Program-made: the position numbers and the translations under genes
Shown here: piece by piece, positions 1-7,727 of the stretch
Layout: each line of letters begins with the position of its first letter
How positions within the stretch are numbered: position 1 is the first letter of the stretch
Source: Planctomycetaceae bacterium
GTDB lineage: Bacteria; Planctomycetota; Planctomycetia; Pirellulales; Thermoguttaceae
Reading direction: 5' to 3'
Length of the DNA stretch: 11,785 nt
Assembly (NCBI GenBank): GCA_031287585.1
Contig: JAITST010000092.1
Location: 1-11,785, forward strand
The notes under the pieces: generated by a model
The model's input: only the letters and a program-made list of their open reading frames with translations
What the model was told of the DNA's origin: nothing
The model's database searches: none

Positions 1-93
1 AAGCAACGCGGACCAAAGAAAAAAGTAAAAATGAAATTCGACCCAAATGTTAATCACGTTTCAACTTTTAAGATAATAAATGATAGAAAATAA
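1..93 (+). CDS. Possible C-terminal end of an upstream gene (partial)
   Basis: One frame is open from the window edge to a TAA at 91-93, giving about 30 codons of a Lys-rich tail (it contains KQRGPKKKVKMKFD). The other two forward frames close at 26-28 and 51-53. This reads most simply as the end of a gene that begins outside the window. It is in the same frame as the vWA gene that follows, so it could instead be the interrupted N-terminus of that gene. An internal ATG at 31 would give only a 20-residue peptide. No family can be recognised from so little sequence. Confidence 0.3.
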   Translation, partial: KQRGPKKKVKMKFDPNVNHVSTFKIINDRK

Positions 94-162
94 AAATTTC
101 GGACACCTTCAAAGGGATGGGCAGACGGGGCTTCACCTAGCACGCCACCGACCGCAAGGGAC

Positions 163-1467
163 TTGACTATTGATTTTGTCTTTGTTGTCGATACCACCGG
201 TTCGATGATGCCGGCGATTGAAGCGTGCAGAAATATTATGAAAGACACGGTTACCGAACTGACGGGAAAAGAAATACTGAAAGGCAAAATCCGTTTCGGA
301 CTCGTTGAGTATCGGGACGAAGATAGTTATGTATCAAAAGTAACACAGACGTTAACAAATGATTATGTCAAATTTCAGAGTATTCTTGACAGACTTGAAG
401 TCAACGGCGGCGGAGATGAAGCAGAAGAAGGATTGGCAGGATTAAAAAAAGCAATCGAAGAGGCAGATTGGGACAAGAACTCGGCTAAATACCTGTTACT
501 CATCGGTGATGCTCCGTTAAAAGGCAAAGGGGAACAATCAGTCGGCACAAGTGGATTGTCGTTTGACGATATTAAAAAACTTGTTGCTCCTGTTATTACC
601 GAAGCAAAGAATGACCACAATGGCAGAACAGGAGAAGTGCTGACCGCTCTTGCGACAATGAACATTCTTTCAATGTTTGCCGTCAGCGATGATACCGCTA
701 GCAATCCCGGAGTGTCGGAAGGGAAAGAGCAGTTTAAGCGAGTTGCCAACAAATATATTGAAGCAGACCTGCGAAATGCAGACGGCAAAGGTAAAGCAAT
801 GGATGAAATTAAAAAGTACTGTTTGTCGTTTGACACATTAGTAACAATCGCAACGAAAGGAGGAGACGAAACGGCGGCGAATGAAATTAGAAGGCGAGCT
901 GAAGGAGGCGATATGATTGCAGCGGGGCTTTACAAAATTCTGAAAGAATTCCCGCCGGAAGAACCCGTTCAGGTGGGCTGTGCCGGAGACCGTAACAGTG
1001 CCGGTGACACGGTGGCGATCAAACGTGCAATGGTTTTGCGTGATGACCTTCGCAAGTTTGTTTCACAACTGCAAGCGTTAAACAAACGGCTAAATGCGCC
1101 AGGACTGAAACAGAATAATGCCGCTGCGATTGTTGAAAGTGCAACCGAAGCAGTCGGAGAAAGTTTAAGTGGCTCGAAATTAGATACAGACAGTAATCTC
1201 GAAGATGTTATTTTAAAAGATTTTCCGCTGAAAGTTAAAGCACTTGATGTTACACCTCAAATGATTGCCGGAATGGCACCGGAACAATTTAATACTTGGA
1301 AAGAGCGGCTAAAAAACACAACTGTTCGGCTTGATAAGATTGCAAATGACAACAAGGATTGGAATAAACTTGTGTTGCCGGACGAAATCAAAAAAGAATA
1401 CGAAAAGAACGGTGAAAGTGAACCGGAATACAAGTTCGTTGATGTCGCAAACTGGGACAGGGATTAA
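163..1467 (+). CDS. von Willebrand factor A (MIDAS) domain protein
   Basis: A 434-residue protein that opens directly with the first strand of a vWA domain. The metal-ion-dependent adhesion site is visible as DTTGS (D10, T12, S14; Thr replaces the usual first Ser), with a GGGDEAEEG segment at 82-90 and the later Asp in LLLIGDAP at 116. The vWA fold covers roughly residues 1-225; residues 225-434 are charged, probably helical, and unassigned. There is no signal peptide or membrane segment, so it is probably cytoplasmic. Such domains bind partners through a divalent cation, which fits a regulatory or scaffolding role. The start is uncertain: TTG at 163 is the only start-like codon after the in-frame TAA at 91-93, and the AAGGGA at 156-161 sits only one base before it. 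It is first of six tightly spaced genes; the next starts 20 nt downstream. Confidence 0.85.
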   Translation: MTIDFVFVVDTTGSMMPAIEACRNIMKDTVTELTGKEILKGKIRFGLVEYRDEDSYVSKVTQTLTNDYVKFQSILDRLEVNGGGDEAEEGLAGLKKAIEEADWDKNSAKYLLLIGDAPLKGKGEQSVGTSGLSFDDIKKLVAPVITEAKNDHNGRTGEVLTALATMNILSMFAVSDDTASNPGVSEGKEQFKRVANKYIEADLRNADGKGKAMDEIKKYCLSFDTLVTIATKGGDETAANEIRRRAEGGDMIAAGLYKILKEFPPEEPVQVGCAGDRNSAGDTVAIKRAMVLRDDLRKFVSQLQALNKRLNAPGLKQNNAAAIVESATEAVGESLSGSKLDTDSNLEDVILKDFPLKVKALDVTPQMIAGMAPEQFNTWKERLKNTTVRLDKIANDNKDWNKLVLPDEIKKEYEKNGESEPEYKFVDVANWDRD

Positions 1468-1487
1468 CACGATACCACAATGCCACA

Positions 1488-2267
1488 ATGCCGAATATAC
1501 CTGTTTTACAAATAGACGGATTAGAACACACGCTTTACAACCGTGCAAGTAAAGATACTTTCACGGTTTACGTTGACAGTCTGGTGTCATTTCACGCCGG
1601 AACGTTCACGTCTATTTTAGGACAGAGCGGCTGCGGGAAAACAACGTTACTCACCGTCATCGGTCTGCTGCGGAAGCCGACCGTACCGGAGAAAATTAAA
1701 ACCTTCCGCATACTCGGTGAAGATATTGCCGACCTGTGGAAACGTAACAAGAACAGTAAGATTGAGCATTTACGGCGGAGCAGCATCGGCTTTGCGTTGC
1801 AGAACGGTGAATTGCTTCCGGCGTTGACGGTTGCGGAAAATATTGCCGTTCCGCTTTGTCTCAACGGTGTGTCAAGCGGTGAACGCAAAGAAAGAGTTGA
1901 CGAATTACTTGCGGCGTTTGGAATTCAACACCGCAAGACCGCCCGCATTAACAAATTGAGCGGCGGGGAATATCAGCGGGTTGTTTTAGCAAGAGCAATT
2001 GCTCATTCGCCGAAAATCGTTTTCGTTGACGAACCGACTTCGGCGTTGAATCGGGAACGTGCCGTTGAAGCGTTGAAGGAGTTGCAAAAACTCGGTCGGG
2101 AAAAACAAACTGCCGTAATTATGATAACGCACGATGTCGAATTGGCGAAACAATTTTCCGACCAGATAATCAAAATGGAACCGAAAGGTAAGAGTTCGGG
2201 ACATATAAAACAAGTAGTTTCCAGACAGCAAAAATCTGAAACACAACAGACAACTAAAAATGTTTAA
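1488..2267 (+). CDS. ABC transporter ATP-binding protein, LolD/MacB/FtsE class
   Basis: A 259-residue nucleotide-binding subunit with every expected motif: Walker A GQSGCGKT at 45-52, Q-loop glutamine near 105 (FALQNGELLP), signature LSGGEYQR at 157-164, Walker B IVFVDEP at 177-183, and the H-loop histidine at 215 (MITHD). Length and the SSIGFALQNGELLPALTVAEN stretch (98-118) fit the family that powers FtsX/MacB/LolC-type permeases rather than classical importers. It should hydrolyse ATP on the cytoplasmic face of the permease encoded next. Its last 8 nt overlap the permease start, which supports translational coupling. A Gln/Lys/Thr-rich tail (about 232-259) extends past the core. No clear Shine-Dalgarno precedes the ATG at 1488; another ATG at 1480 is in a different frame. 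Confidence 0.93.
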   Translation: MPNIPVLQIDGLEHTLYNRASKDTFTVYVDSLVSFHAGTFTSILGQSGCGKTTLLTVIGLLRKPTVPEKIKTFRILGEDIADLWKRNKNSKIEHLRRSSIGFALQNGELLPALTVAENIAVPLCLNGVSSGERKERVDELLAAFGIQHRKTARINKLSGGEYQRVVLARAIAHSPKIVFVDEPTSALNRERAVEALKELQKLGREKQTAVIMITHDVELAKQFSDQIIKMEPKGKSSGHIKQVVSRQQKSETQQTTKNV

Positions 2268-4329
2268 CAGATTACGATTTTACACACAGATAACGTTACT
2301 TGACTTGCGGCGGCTTTGGTCGTCGGTGGTCTTACACGTATTTATTGTGTCTGGAATTTGTCTGCCGATTTTATTGCTGCTCGGTTTGAAAAACGGTAAC
2401 ATCGCTGAAATGCGAAGGAAGTTTGAAACTAGTCCAAGCGGTCGTCAGATAACTTTCGGAACGGGACGCAATGGGAAATTGCTGACTATCGAAAAACTGA
2501 ATGATTTACAAAAGCATATAAACGAAAACATGCCGCTGATTGAAATAATGCTGCCGGATTCGTATCGGCAGGTTGCGTTATCCAACGGCAAGAATAAAGC
2601 AGATTCCGTAACATTGTATTCCACTGTTCCGGGCGATCCGCTATTGAAGTATTATCACATAGAGTTACCGGAATACACCGAAAAAATGCCGGAAATCGCT
2701 ATCTCACAGCCGCTTGCCGAAAAGTTAGGTGTGAAAGATGGCGATGAAGTAACGTTACACGTTGAACGTAATACCGATAATGAAAAATTACGTAACGCAC
2801 AAACGAAAATAAAAATTGCGTGTATTATTGCGGCACGAGATGCAGAGAAAACGGCAAACGAATCCGAAGCGAAAATCGAAAAAGACAAAGACGATTTAAT
2901 CGGTTATGCTCCTTTCGGCTTGTTACAGGATATTGAACGTTACACAAAGGGACAGCAGGTATTGCGTTACGGTTGGCTGTCTTCTGACCCACCGCCGCGT
3001 GAAAGTTACGCGGGGTATTTGATGTTCACGAAAAAAGAACAACCCTTGAAAAAAGGCGATATTGAAGAACTGCAATATCGAAATTTTCAGGTCATAGAAG
3101 TTGTTGATAAGAATCTCAAAACACTTAACGGCTATTTACAAGATAAAGCGGCGGACGAATTGTTCGTGTACCACTTGTTTTACGCAGGCAGTGAAAAACA
3201 AGATTGGGGAGATTTGACATTTGCCGCAGCAGATGTTGCACAAGATACAAGCGTGGACGATGCCGTTATTCCTTGGAATAATCCGATGAAAATGGATGTC
3301 GATAAGCAAGACCGTACCGTTACCGGTATTACTTTGCCGGATGTTTGGATTAAGCAGTACATAAAAGAACCGCAATACAAATTCTGGACGGATGAGGATG
3401 CCCCATATCAGATACAACTTTGCAGTCTGGGCAGTAATGAAGGAAACGCTGTAAAAGTGAAATCCGGTAATGAAACAGTTGTATTAAAAATCCGGCACGC
3501 CGACAAATCCGCCGAAAAAAAAGAACCGGATAAAATCATAACTGAAAACATTAACTTTGCGAATTATTTACCATCGCCGTATAAAGAACTTTTCAGAGAT
3601 TTTTATAATACTCTTTTCAATGTTGCAGATACAAAACTGATGCCGCTTGCGTCTCCCGTTAAACCGGTTGAAACCACCGTTTTCGTTCCGGCAAAAATGT
3701 TAGCGTATTTTTACGCTTATAAAAACGGCAGAGCAGCGTTTGATGCTAATCGCAATGAATTTATACAAGTTCCGTCCGAACCGAATTATACGGAGTTCCG
3801 TGCTTATGCTTATACAATTGACGAAGTTAATGAGGCGGCGGAAGCATTGCGTCACAATGGTTATTTACCGATGTCAAACGAAGCACAGATTGACGAAATA
3901 CATCAACAAAACGCATCACTCGGCTTACTCGTGGTGATTGTCGGACTTGGTGTGTTCGCTTTCGGCGTGCTGACTGTTGTTAGCGTACTGTATGATTCAA
4001 CGGAACGCAAACGCGGGACTATCGGCATTTTACGAGTGATGGGTGTGTCCAGATTCGGCGTGTTTTATTTTATCTGCCTGCGGTCGGCACTTATCGGTGT
4101 GTTGTCTGTCGGGTTCACGTTGTTAGCGGGACACGGATTAGCAATTTTACTGATGAGTGAGGTTGTCAGTAAAATGTTCGGTTCAGTATCGCTCATTTTC
4201 GGTGTGAACGATTTAATCATAATATCAATTGGGGCGTTATTTTGCTGCTGTATCGGTTCGCTGTTACCTGCCGCTATTGCAAGCAATATGGACCCGTTTG
4301 ATGCAATTTCGGAGAGCAGATTCAAATGA
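2260..4329 (+). CDS. FtsX/MacB-like ABC transporter permease with very large ectodomain
   Basis: A 689-residue membrane protein with the mechanotransmission-type topology: one hydrophobic segment near the N-terminus (about 22-43), a long extracytoplasmic region (about 44-550), then three C-terminal hydrophobic segments (about 552-576, 605-628, 650-673). The C-terminal block has the family's ERKRGTIGILRVMGVSR loop, which joins TM2 to TM3 and contacts the ATPase. A typical ectodomain segment, ISQPLAEKLGVKDGDEVTL, lies near 148-166. The ectodomain of about 505 residues is clearly larger than the roughly 250 residues usual in MacB-type permeases, so extra domains are present. It pairs with the ATPase just upstream (8-nt overlap) and overlaps the next gene by 4 nt (ATGA). 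No membrane-fusion (MacA-like) gene is nearby, so a tripartite efflux pump is not supported. Substrate or partner is unknown. Confidence 0.9.
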   Translation: MFNRLRFYTQITLLDLRRLWSSVVLHVFIVSGICLPILLLLGLKNGNIAEMRRKFETSPSGRQITFGTGRNGKLLTIEKLNDLQKHINENMPLIEIMLPDSYRQVALSNGKNKADSVTLYSTVPGDPLLKYYHIELPEYTEKMPEIAISQPLAEKLGVKDGDEVTLHVERNTDNEKLRNAQTKIKIACIIAARDAEKTANESEAKIEKDKDDLIGYAPFGLLQDIERYTKGQQVLRYGWLSSDPPPRESYAGYLMFTKKEQPLKKGDIEELQYRNFQVIEVVDKNLKTLNGYLQDKAADELFVYHLFYAGSEKQDWGDLTFAAADVAQDTSVDDAVIPWNNPMKMDVDKQDRTVTGITLPDVWIKQYIKEPQYKFWTDEDAPYQIQLCSLGSNEGNAVKVKSGNETVVLKIRHADKSAEKKEPDKIITENINFANYLPSPYKELFRDFYNTLFNVADTKLMPLASPVKPVETTVFVPAKMLAYFYAYKNGRAAFDANRNEFIQVPSEPNYTEFRAYAYTIDEVNEAAEALRHNGYLPMSNEAQIDEIHQQNASLGLLVVIVGLGVFAFGVLTVVSVLYDSTERKRGTIGILRVMGVSRFGVFYFICLRSALIGVLSVGFTLLAGHGLAILLMSEVVSKMFGSVSLIFGVNDLIIISIGALFCCCIGSLLPAAIASNMDPFDAISESRFK

Positions 4330-5333
4330 AAAAATTATCTATTATTTTTGTGATGTTGTTTGTATTAACCGCAGCGGTTAATGCGCAAGATATGGCTGCG
4401 CCGAAAGACGGTGAGAAAGAGGAAATGGACGCGAGTGCCAACGCCGCCAGTCAATCTCCCACATCATACGCTGCGCTGAAAGACGGTGAGAAAAGGGAAA
4501 TGGACGACGAGATATTTTATTATGTCTCTGCCAGTAGAGATAAGGATATTGCTGCGTTTTGGATTATGGAGAAAGCGATGTTTCCAAGTAGTTATGAGGG
4601 TTCTGAAGGAAAACCCGGCTGGATTAAAGAGCATAGCAAGGAAGGAACGGGGGAAAATTTGCTAACGATTTCGTATCGTATTCCGAATGCCAAAGGACGG
4701 GAATGGTATTTGGCACGCATAGAAGTGCTGATGCCGGTTATCCTAAATTGGGACACAGACATACAACCGAAACTACAAAACGAAAATGATAAAGATTGGA
4801 AGGATGTTCGCGGCGGCTTGAAAGATATTCTTCACTCTTTTGAAGAGAAGGGAACTGCTAAACGGTATCAGGTGGCAAGACAAATATCAGGTGTGGATAA
4901 CTATGTCGAACCCTCATATTCTTCTGCCTCTGATTTTGTGTTACTTACTGACTGGGCTGAAGAGAATAAAATTGACATTGTGAACGTGGGACAAGGTGGC
5001 GGTCAAAAAGAAGTAGGAGACGCATTAAGAACAGTTTGGGAAAACATCCCAGAAGAAGTTAAAAAGTTGCTTTATCTCGAAAGCGGGAGTCAACACATTG
5101 TTAATGCAACAGCATTACGCGGCGATTGGCTGCTTACCCTTTCCGATACATGGAAAAAGAAAACGCCGGAAGAATGGAAATTAAAATACGAAGAATACGA
5201 AAAGAACATAAAGGATTATGCGATAGATAAAACCGTTTACGTAGAAGCGTACAAAGACAAAACCAAATTAACCATTCCCGATGCGTTGAAAAAGGAAGAC
5301 GACTTTTTTCGTTACGCAGCGGAAGTGAAGTAG
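4326..5333 (+). CDS. Secreted protein of unknown family
   Basis: A 335-residue protein starting with a clear Sec signal peptide: MKK, a hydrophobic core, and a probable cleavage after VNA (about residue 20), with Gln following. No lipobox Cys is seen, so it should be soluble outside the cytoplasmic membrane. The mature part is rich in charged residues and Trp/Tyr, without metal-binding or catalytic motifs that I recognise. The mature N-terminus carries a duplicated segment (AxKDGEKxEMD twice, residues about 24-35 and 49-60). The start overlaps the permease stop as ATGA, with a weak GGAG 11 nt upstream, so it is almost certainly co-translated with the transporter. An extracytoplasmic partner of the permease ectodomain is a reasonable inference, not demonstrated. 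It ends in TAG. Confidence 0.8.
   Translation: MKKLSIIFVMLFVLTAAVNAQDMAAPKDGEKEEMDASANAASQSPTSYAALKDGEKREMDDEIFYYVSASRDKDIAAFWIMEKAMFPSSYEGSEGKPGWIKEHSKEGTGENLLTISYRIPNAKGREWYLARIEVLMPVILNWDTDIQPKLQNENDKDWKDVRGGLKDILHSFEEKGTAKRYQVARQISGVDNYVEPSYSSASDFVLLTDWAEENKIDIVNVGQGGGQKEVGDALRTVWENIPEEVKKLLYLESGSQHIVNATALRGDWLLTLSDTWKKKTPEEWKLKYEEYEKNIKDYAIDKTVYVEAYKDKTKLTIPDALKKEDDFFRYAAEVK
4395..4506 (+). repeat. Imperfect 37-nt direct repeat inside the secreted-protein gene
   Basis: Two copies, 4395-4431 and 4470-4506, agree at 34 of 37 positions and begin 75 nt (25 codons) apart, so the frame is kept. Both encode a variant of AA(P/L)KDGEKxEMD just after the signal peptide. This looks like an in-frame segmental duplication that lengthened the mature N-terminus. 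Confidence 0.8.
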
Positions 5334-5382
5334 TTTTACACAATCACCAACCATTTAGTATGTTATTTTAACAACATTTAAC

Positions 5383-5388
5383 AAGGAG
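5383..5388 (+). promoter_or_regulatory. Strong Shine-Dalgarno AAGGAG
   Basis: AAGGAG lies 7 nt before the ATG at 5396. It is the only strong ribosome binding site in the left gene cluster and comes after a 62-nt spacer, so this gene is probably translated independently and efficiently, unlike the overlapping genes upstream. Confidence 0.75.
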
Positions 5389-5395
5389 AAAAGAT

Positions 5396-6190
5396 ATGCC
5401 AACCAATCCATCGAATCCCAACAATCCGCAGCCGTCAGCGGTTAATACCAATCCTGCGCAAAAACTGCAACAAGATTTACTCGCGGCTGCACAGAAGATG
5501 TTTTTGCAGTACAAAACCGAATTGCAACAGATAGCAAAAACCGCCGCCGAAGATGTAGAGAAATCGGCGGGGGCTGTTAATAACGCTGCCGCAAGTTGGT
5601 GGACAACAGCGGCTACTGTTATATCCGTTATTTGCTTGCTGGGTTCTGTTTTTTCTGCGTATTTTATAGTATCCACTGTTAGTAAAGTACAGGATAAAAT
5701 AAATAAGATACCAACTCTGGAACAGTTCTCTAATGCAGAAAAAGAAATAAAAGAGACAGAAGGAAAAATAAAAAAACACAAAGAAACAGTAGAGAACCAA
5801 TCAGAAGAGGCAAAAGAACAAGCAGATTTAGCAAAGGCGGAAAAGAAACAATTTCAAGCCGTTATGGAAGAAGAAAAAGAGGCGGTCAAGCAATTGATTG
5901 ACGAGATACAACAGTTGCGGCTGACCGAAGGTGCAAAGTCATTGCTGGAAAATGCGAAGAAACTTGCAGGCGAAGCCAAAGAGGCAGCAGAAAAAGCCAA
6001 AGGGGCAGCAGAAAAAGCCAAAGGATTCGCAAAAGACTATGAAAATGCTGCCAAGAAAATGCAATCGGAACAGCAAGGCAATACCAGCCCGAACACTCCT
6101 GCGGTAAAGAAAGTTGAAGAGAAAAATACGGAAGAAACTGAACCCGCATCGACAACGAAGAAAGAAAACGATGCAAAACAGAAAAACTAA
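5396..6190 (+). CDS. Single-pass membrane protein with long coiled coil
   Basis: A 264-residue protein with a Pro/Asn-rich N-terminus (1-20), an amphipathic Gln/Ala segment (21-66), one transmembrane helix at about 70-93 (after WWTTAATV), and a long helical region at about 97-228 of Ala, Lys, Glu and Gln that is a strong coiled-coil candidate. The C-terminal 35 or so residues are Thr/Lys/Glu-rich and likely disordered. There is no cleavable signal peptide. Within the coiled coil an exact 7-residue period (AKEAAEK, AKGAAEK) reflects a recent DNA duplication. No enzyme motif is visible. It lies 62 nt after the secreted protein and 37 nt before the protease, which also has a coiled coil, so the two may interact or span the envelope together. 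I do not recognise a named family. Confidence 0.8.
   Translation: MPTNPSNPNNPQPSAVNTNPAQKLQQDLLAAAQKMFLQYKTELQQIAKTAAEDVEKSAGAVNNAAASWWTTAATVISVICLLGSVFSAYFIVSTVSKVQDKINKIPTLEQFSNAEKEIKETEGKIKKHKETVENQSEEAKEQADLAKAEKKQFQAVMEEEKEAVKQLIDEIQQLRLTEGAKSLLENAKKLAGEAKEAAEKAKGAAEKAKGFAKDYENAAKKMQSEQQGNTSPNTPAVKKVEEKNTEETEPASTTKKENDAKQKN
5975..6016 (+). repeat. 21-nt tandem repeat encoding heptads
   Basis: Two adjacent 21-nt units (5975-5995 and 5996-6016) differ at one position. They encode AKEAAEK and AKGAAEK, exactly one coiled-coil heptad each, and a degenerate third heptad (AKGFAKD) follows. Length variation here would preserve both the reading frame and the heptad register. Confidence 0.8.
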
Positions 6191-6227
6191 AACCATTCCC
6201 TTATAACATCAACCCATAAAAACTACT

Positions 6228-7547
6228 ATGAAGAACTTTTTACAAATCGTATTGGTTAAAGCGGTATTTATTTTCGCTTTTTCCGTTTTCGCATCCGCAG
6301 ACGAACTGGATAATATGAAAAAACTTTACAACGAGCAGTTGTCAAAGCGTTGGGATTTGGAAGAGGTAAACAAGGATTTAAGCCGGCAAATCGACCAATG
6401 GCGGGAACGTCTTTACAACAGCGAAAATGTGTCCCGTAATTTACGGAAACAATTAAACGCAAGCGATGAGAAAAATCAAGAATTGCGTAGTATGATTGAC
6501 GCTCTTAATAAAACTCTTATCGAAAAAGAGAAGGAAAAGGAAACCGCCAGTCCGGTAAGCGGCGGTGCTTTGTCAACGGAAGACATTGTTGCAAAAGTTG
6601 AAAAAAGTGTCGCTACAATAATAGGAAAAAAGGGTTCTGGCAGCGGATTCATCATCGCTCCCGGAATCATTGTAACAAATAATCACGTTGTCAGTTTTGA
6701 AAAAATAGAGGACTTGAAAATATATTTTCCTTCTGAAACAAAATCAGCAAAAGGGCCGTTCGTTTGCGAGTTGATTTATGAAAATGAGTATCGTGATATT
6801 GCGTTCTTGCGAATAGAACACAACAACCCGTCTATTGAGGTTGTTAAAAATTACAAATTAAGACGAGGGCAGAAAATTATATGTATAGGAAGTCCGGGAA
6901 GCGATATTGCAGAGGGCGGATTGGTTGAAAATTCTGTTGCCGAAGGAGTTATCGGTGGAGAAATCAGCAATCACGGATTAAAATCGTTACAGTTAAGTTT
7001 AGCGGCAAATCATGGTAACAGCGGCGGTCCAATACTTGATGACACGGGAAAAGTTATTGGAATTCTCACATTCGGCGAAGCGGATCCTGAAATAGTTGCG
7101 ATAAATTATTGTATTCCGCCGGATGATATTGCTTCGGAATTAGAGAAGGCAAAAAACGCAACCGCTAAAAAAATTGACGAGGTGAATAAAAATCACGAAT
7201 ACGGAATACTTTTTAATCAGGCAAAATCCCTGTTTTCTTTAGTAGAGGCGATAATAGCAGAAGCAAGCAGAATGAATGAAAAGTTTTCAGATGAAGAGAT
7301 AAAAAAGTTAAAACAAATACATTTTGAAGCATTATCGCTGCTTAAAAAAGTAATTGATAATGAAAATAGTTTTCAGTGGAGAGCGTATACACTTCGGGCT
7401 TTATTCGTATGTGATTATAGGAACGGAGATAAAGAGATGCTGCATGGTGCGATAGGCGACGTTGAACAAGCGATTAAACTAGCCCCACGTGAGGCAGACC
7501 GTAAAGAATTGCGAGAGTTGAAAAAACAGATACAGGAAATGCTATAA
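6228..7547 (+). CDS. Secreted trypsin-like (S1C, HtrA-type) serine protease with coiled coil, no PDZ
   Basis: A 439-residue protein. A Sec signal peptide ends at about FASA (residue 24). Residues about 28-105 form a charged helical coiled coil. The protease domain covers about 117-305, with the triad visible as H153 (TNNHVV), D190 (YRDIAFLRI) and S265 (GNSGGP), all intact. Residues 310-439 are helical and TPR-like (ending in VEQAIKLAP, then a charged tail); the PDZ domain usual in DegP/DegQ is absent, so substrate or oligomer control must differ. The start has no good Shine-Dalgarno. It is the last gene of the cluster and, by topology, acts in the same compartment as the permease ectodomain and the secreted unknown protein. 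HtrA-like activity is supported by motifs; substrate and regulation are unknown. Confidence 0.9.
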   Translation: MKNFLQIVLVKAVFIFAFSVFASADELDNMKKLYNEQLSKRWDLEEVNKDLSRQIDQWRERLYNSENVSRNLRKQLNASDEKNQELRSMIDALNKTLIEKEKEKETASPVSGGALSTEDIVAKVEKSVATIIGKKGSGSGFIIAPGIIVTNNHVVSFEKIEDLKIYFPSETKSAKGPFVCELIYENEYRDIAFLRIEHNNPSIEVVKNYKLRRGQKIICIGSPGSDIAEGGLVENSVAEGVIGGEISNHGLKSLQLSLAANHGNSGGPILDDTGKVIGILTFGEADPEIVAINYCIPPDDIASELEKAKNATAKKIDEVNKNHEYGILFNQAKSLFSLVEAIIAEASRMNEKFSDEEIKKLKQIHFEALSLLKKVIDNENSFQWRAYTLRALFVCDYRNGDKEMLHGAIGDVEQAIKLAPREADRKELRELKKQIQEML

Positions 7548-7669
7548 GCGGGAGATTAACCGGTTTTCCGCTGGCTTGTTAGAGCAGGGGCGTTAATTAT
7601 GCGTAAAATGGTGTTTGCGCACAAAGGCACGGAGTTCACAGAGGGATTGTTTTTATTTTCGATTTATGA

Positions 7670-7703
7670 TTTTGTGGTGAAAAATCTATTAGTCACCGCA
7701 AAA
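7670..7703 (+). terminator. 11-bp stem-loop downstream of the protease gene
   Basis: Arms 7670-7680 (TTTTGTGGTGA) and 7693-7703 (TCACCGCAAAA) pair over 11 bp with one G-T wobble and a 12-nt loop. It lies about 120 nt after the protease stop and could end the left transcript. The 3' side is A-rich rather than T-rich, so it is not a textbook intrinsic terminator, and a plain RNA structure or repeat remnant is possible. Confidence 0.35.
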
Positions 7704-7727
7704 CAATAAAACGCTCTTGACAGAACA

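Noticed and set aside
375..836. 153-codon minus-strand frame opposite the vWA gene
   Set aside because: It lies wholly inside a gene with clear domain motifs, has low-complexity Ser/Pro-rich content and no recognisable family; it is an antisense shadow.
5368..6196. Several minus-strand frames opposite the coiled-coil gene
   Set aside because: Their Phe/Cys/Leu-rich content is the reverse image of Lys/Glu/Ala codons in the real gene; no start signal or family match.
163..7547. MoxR/vWA ternary conflict system or MacAB-TolC efflux pump
   Set aside because: No MoxR AAA ATPase, adaptor or outer-membrane channel gene is present in the window, so neither assignment is supported.
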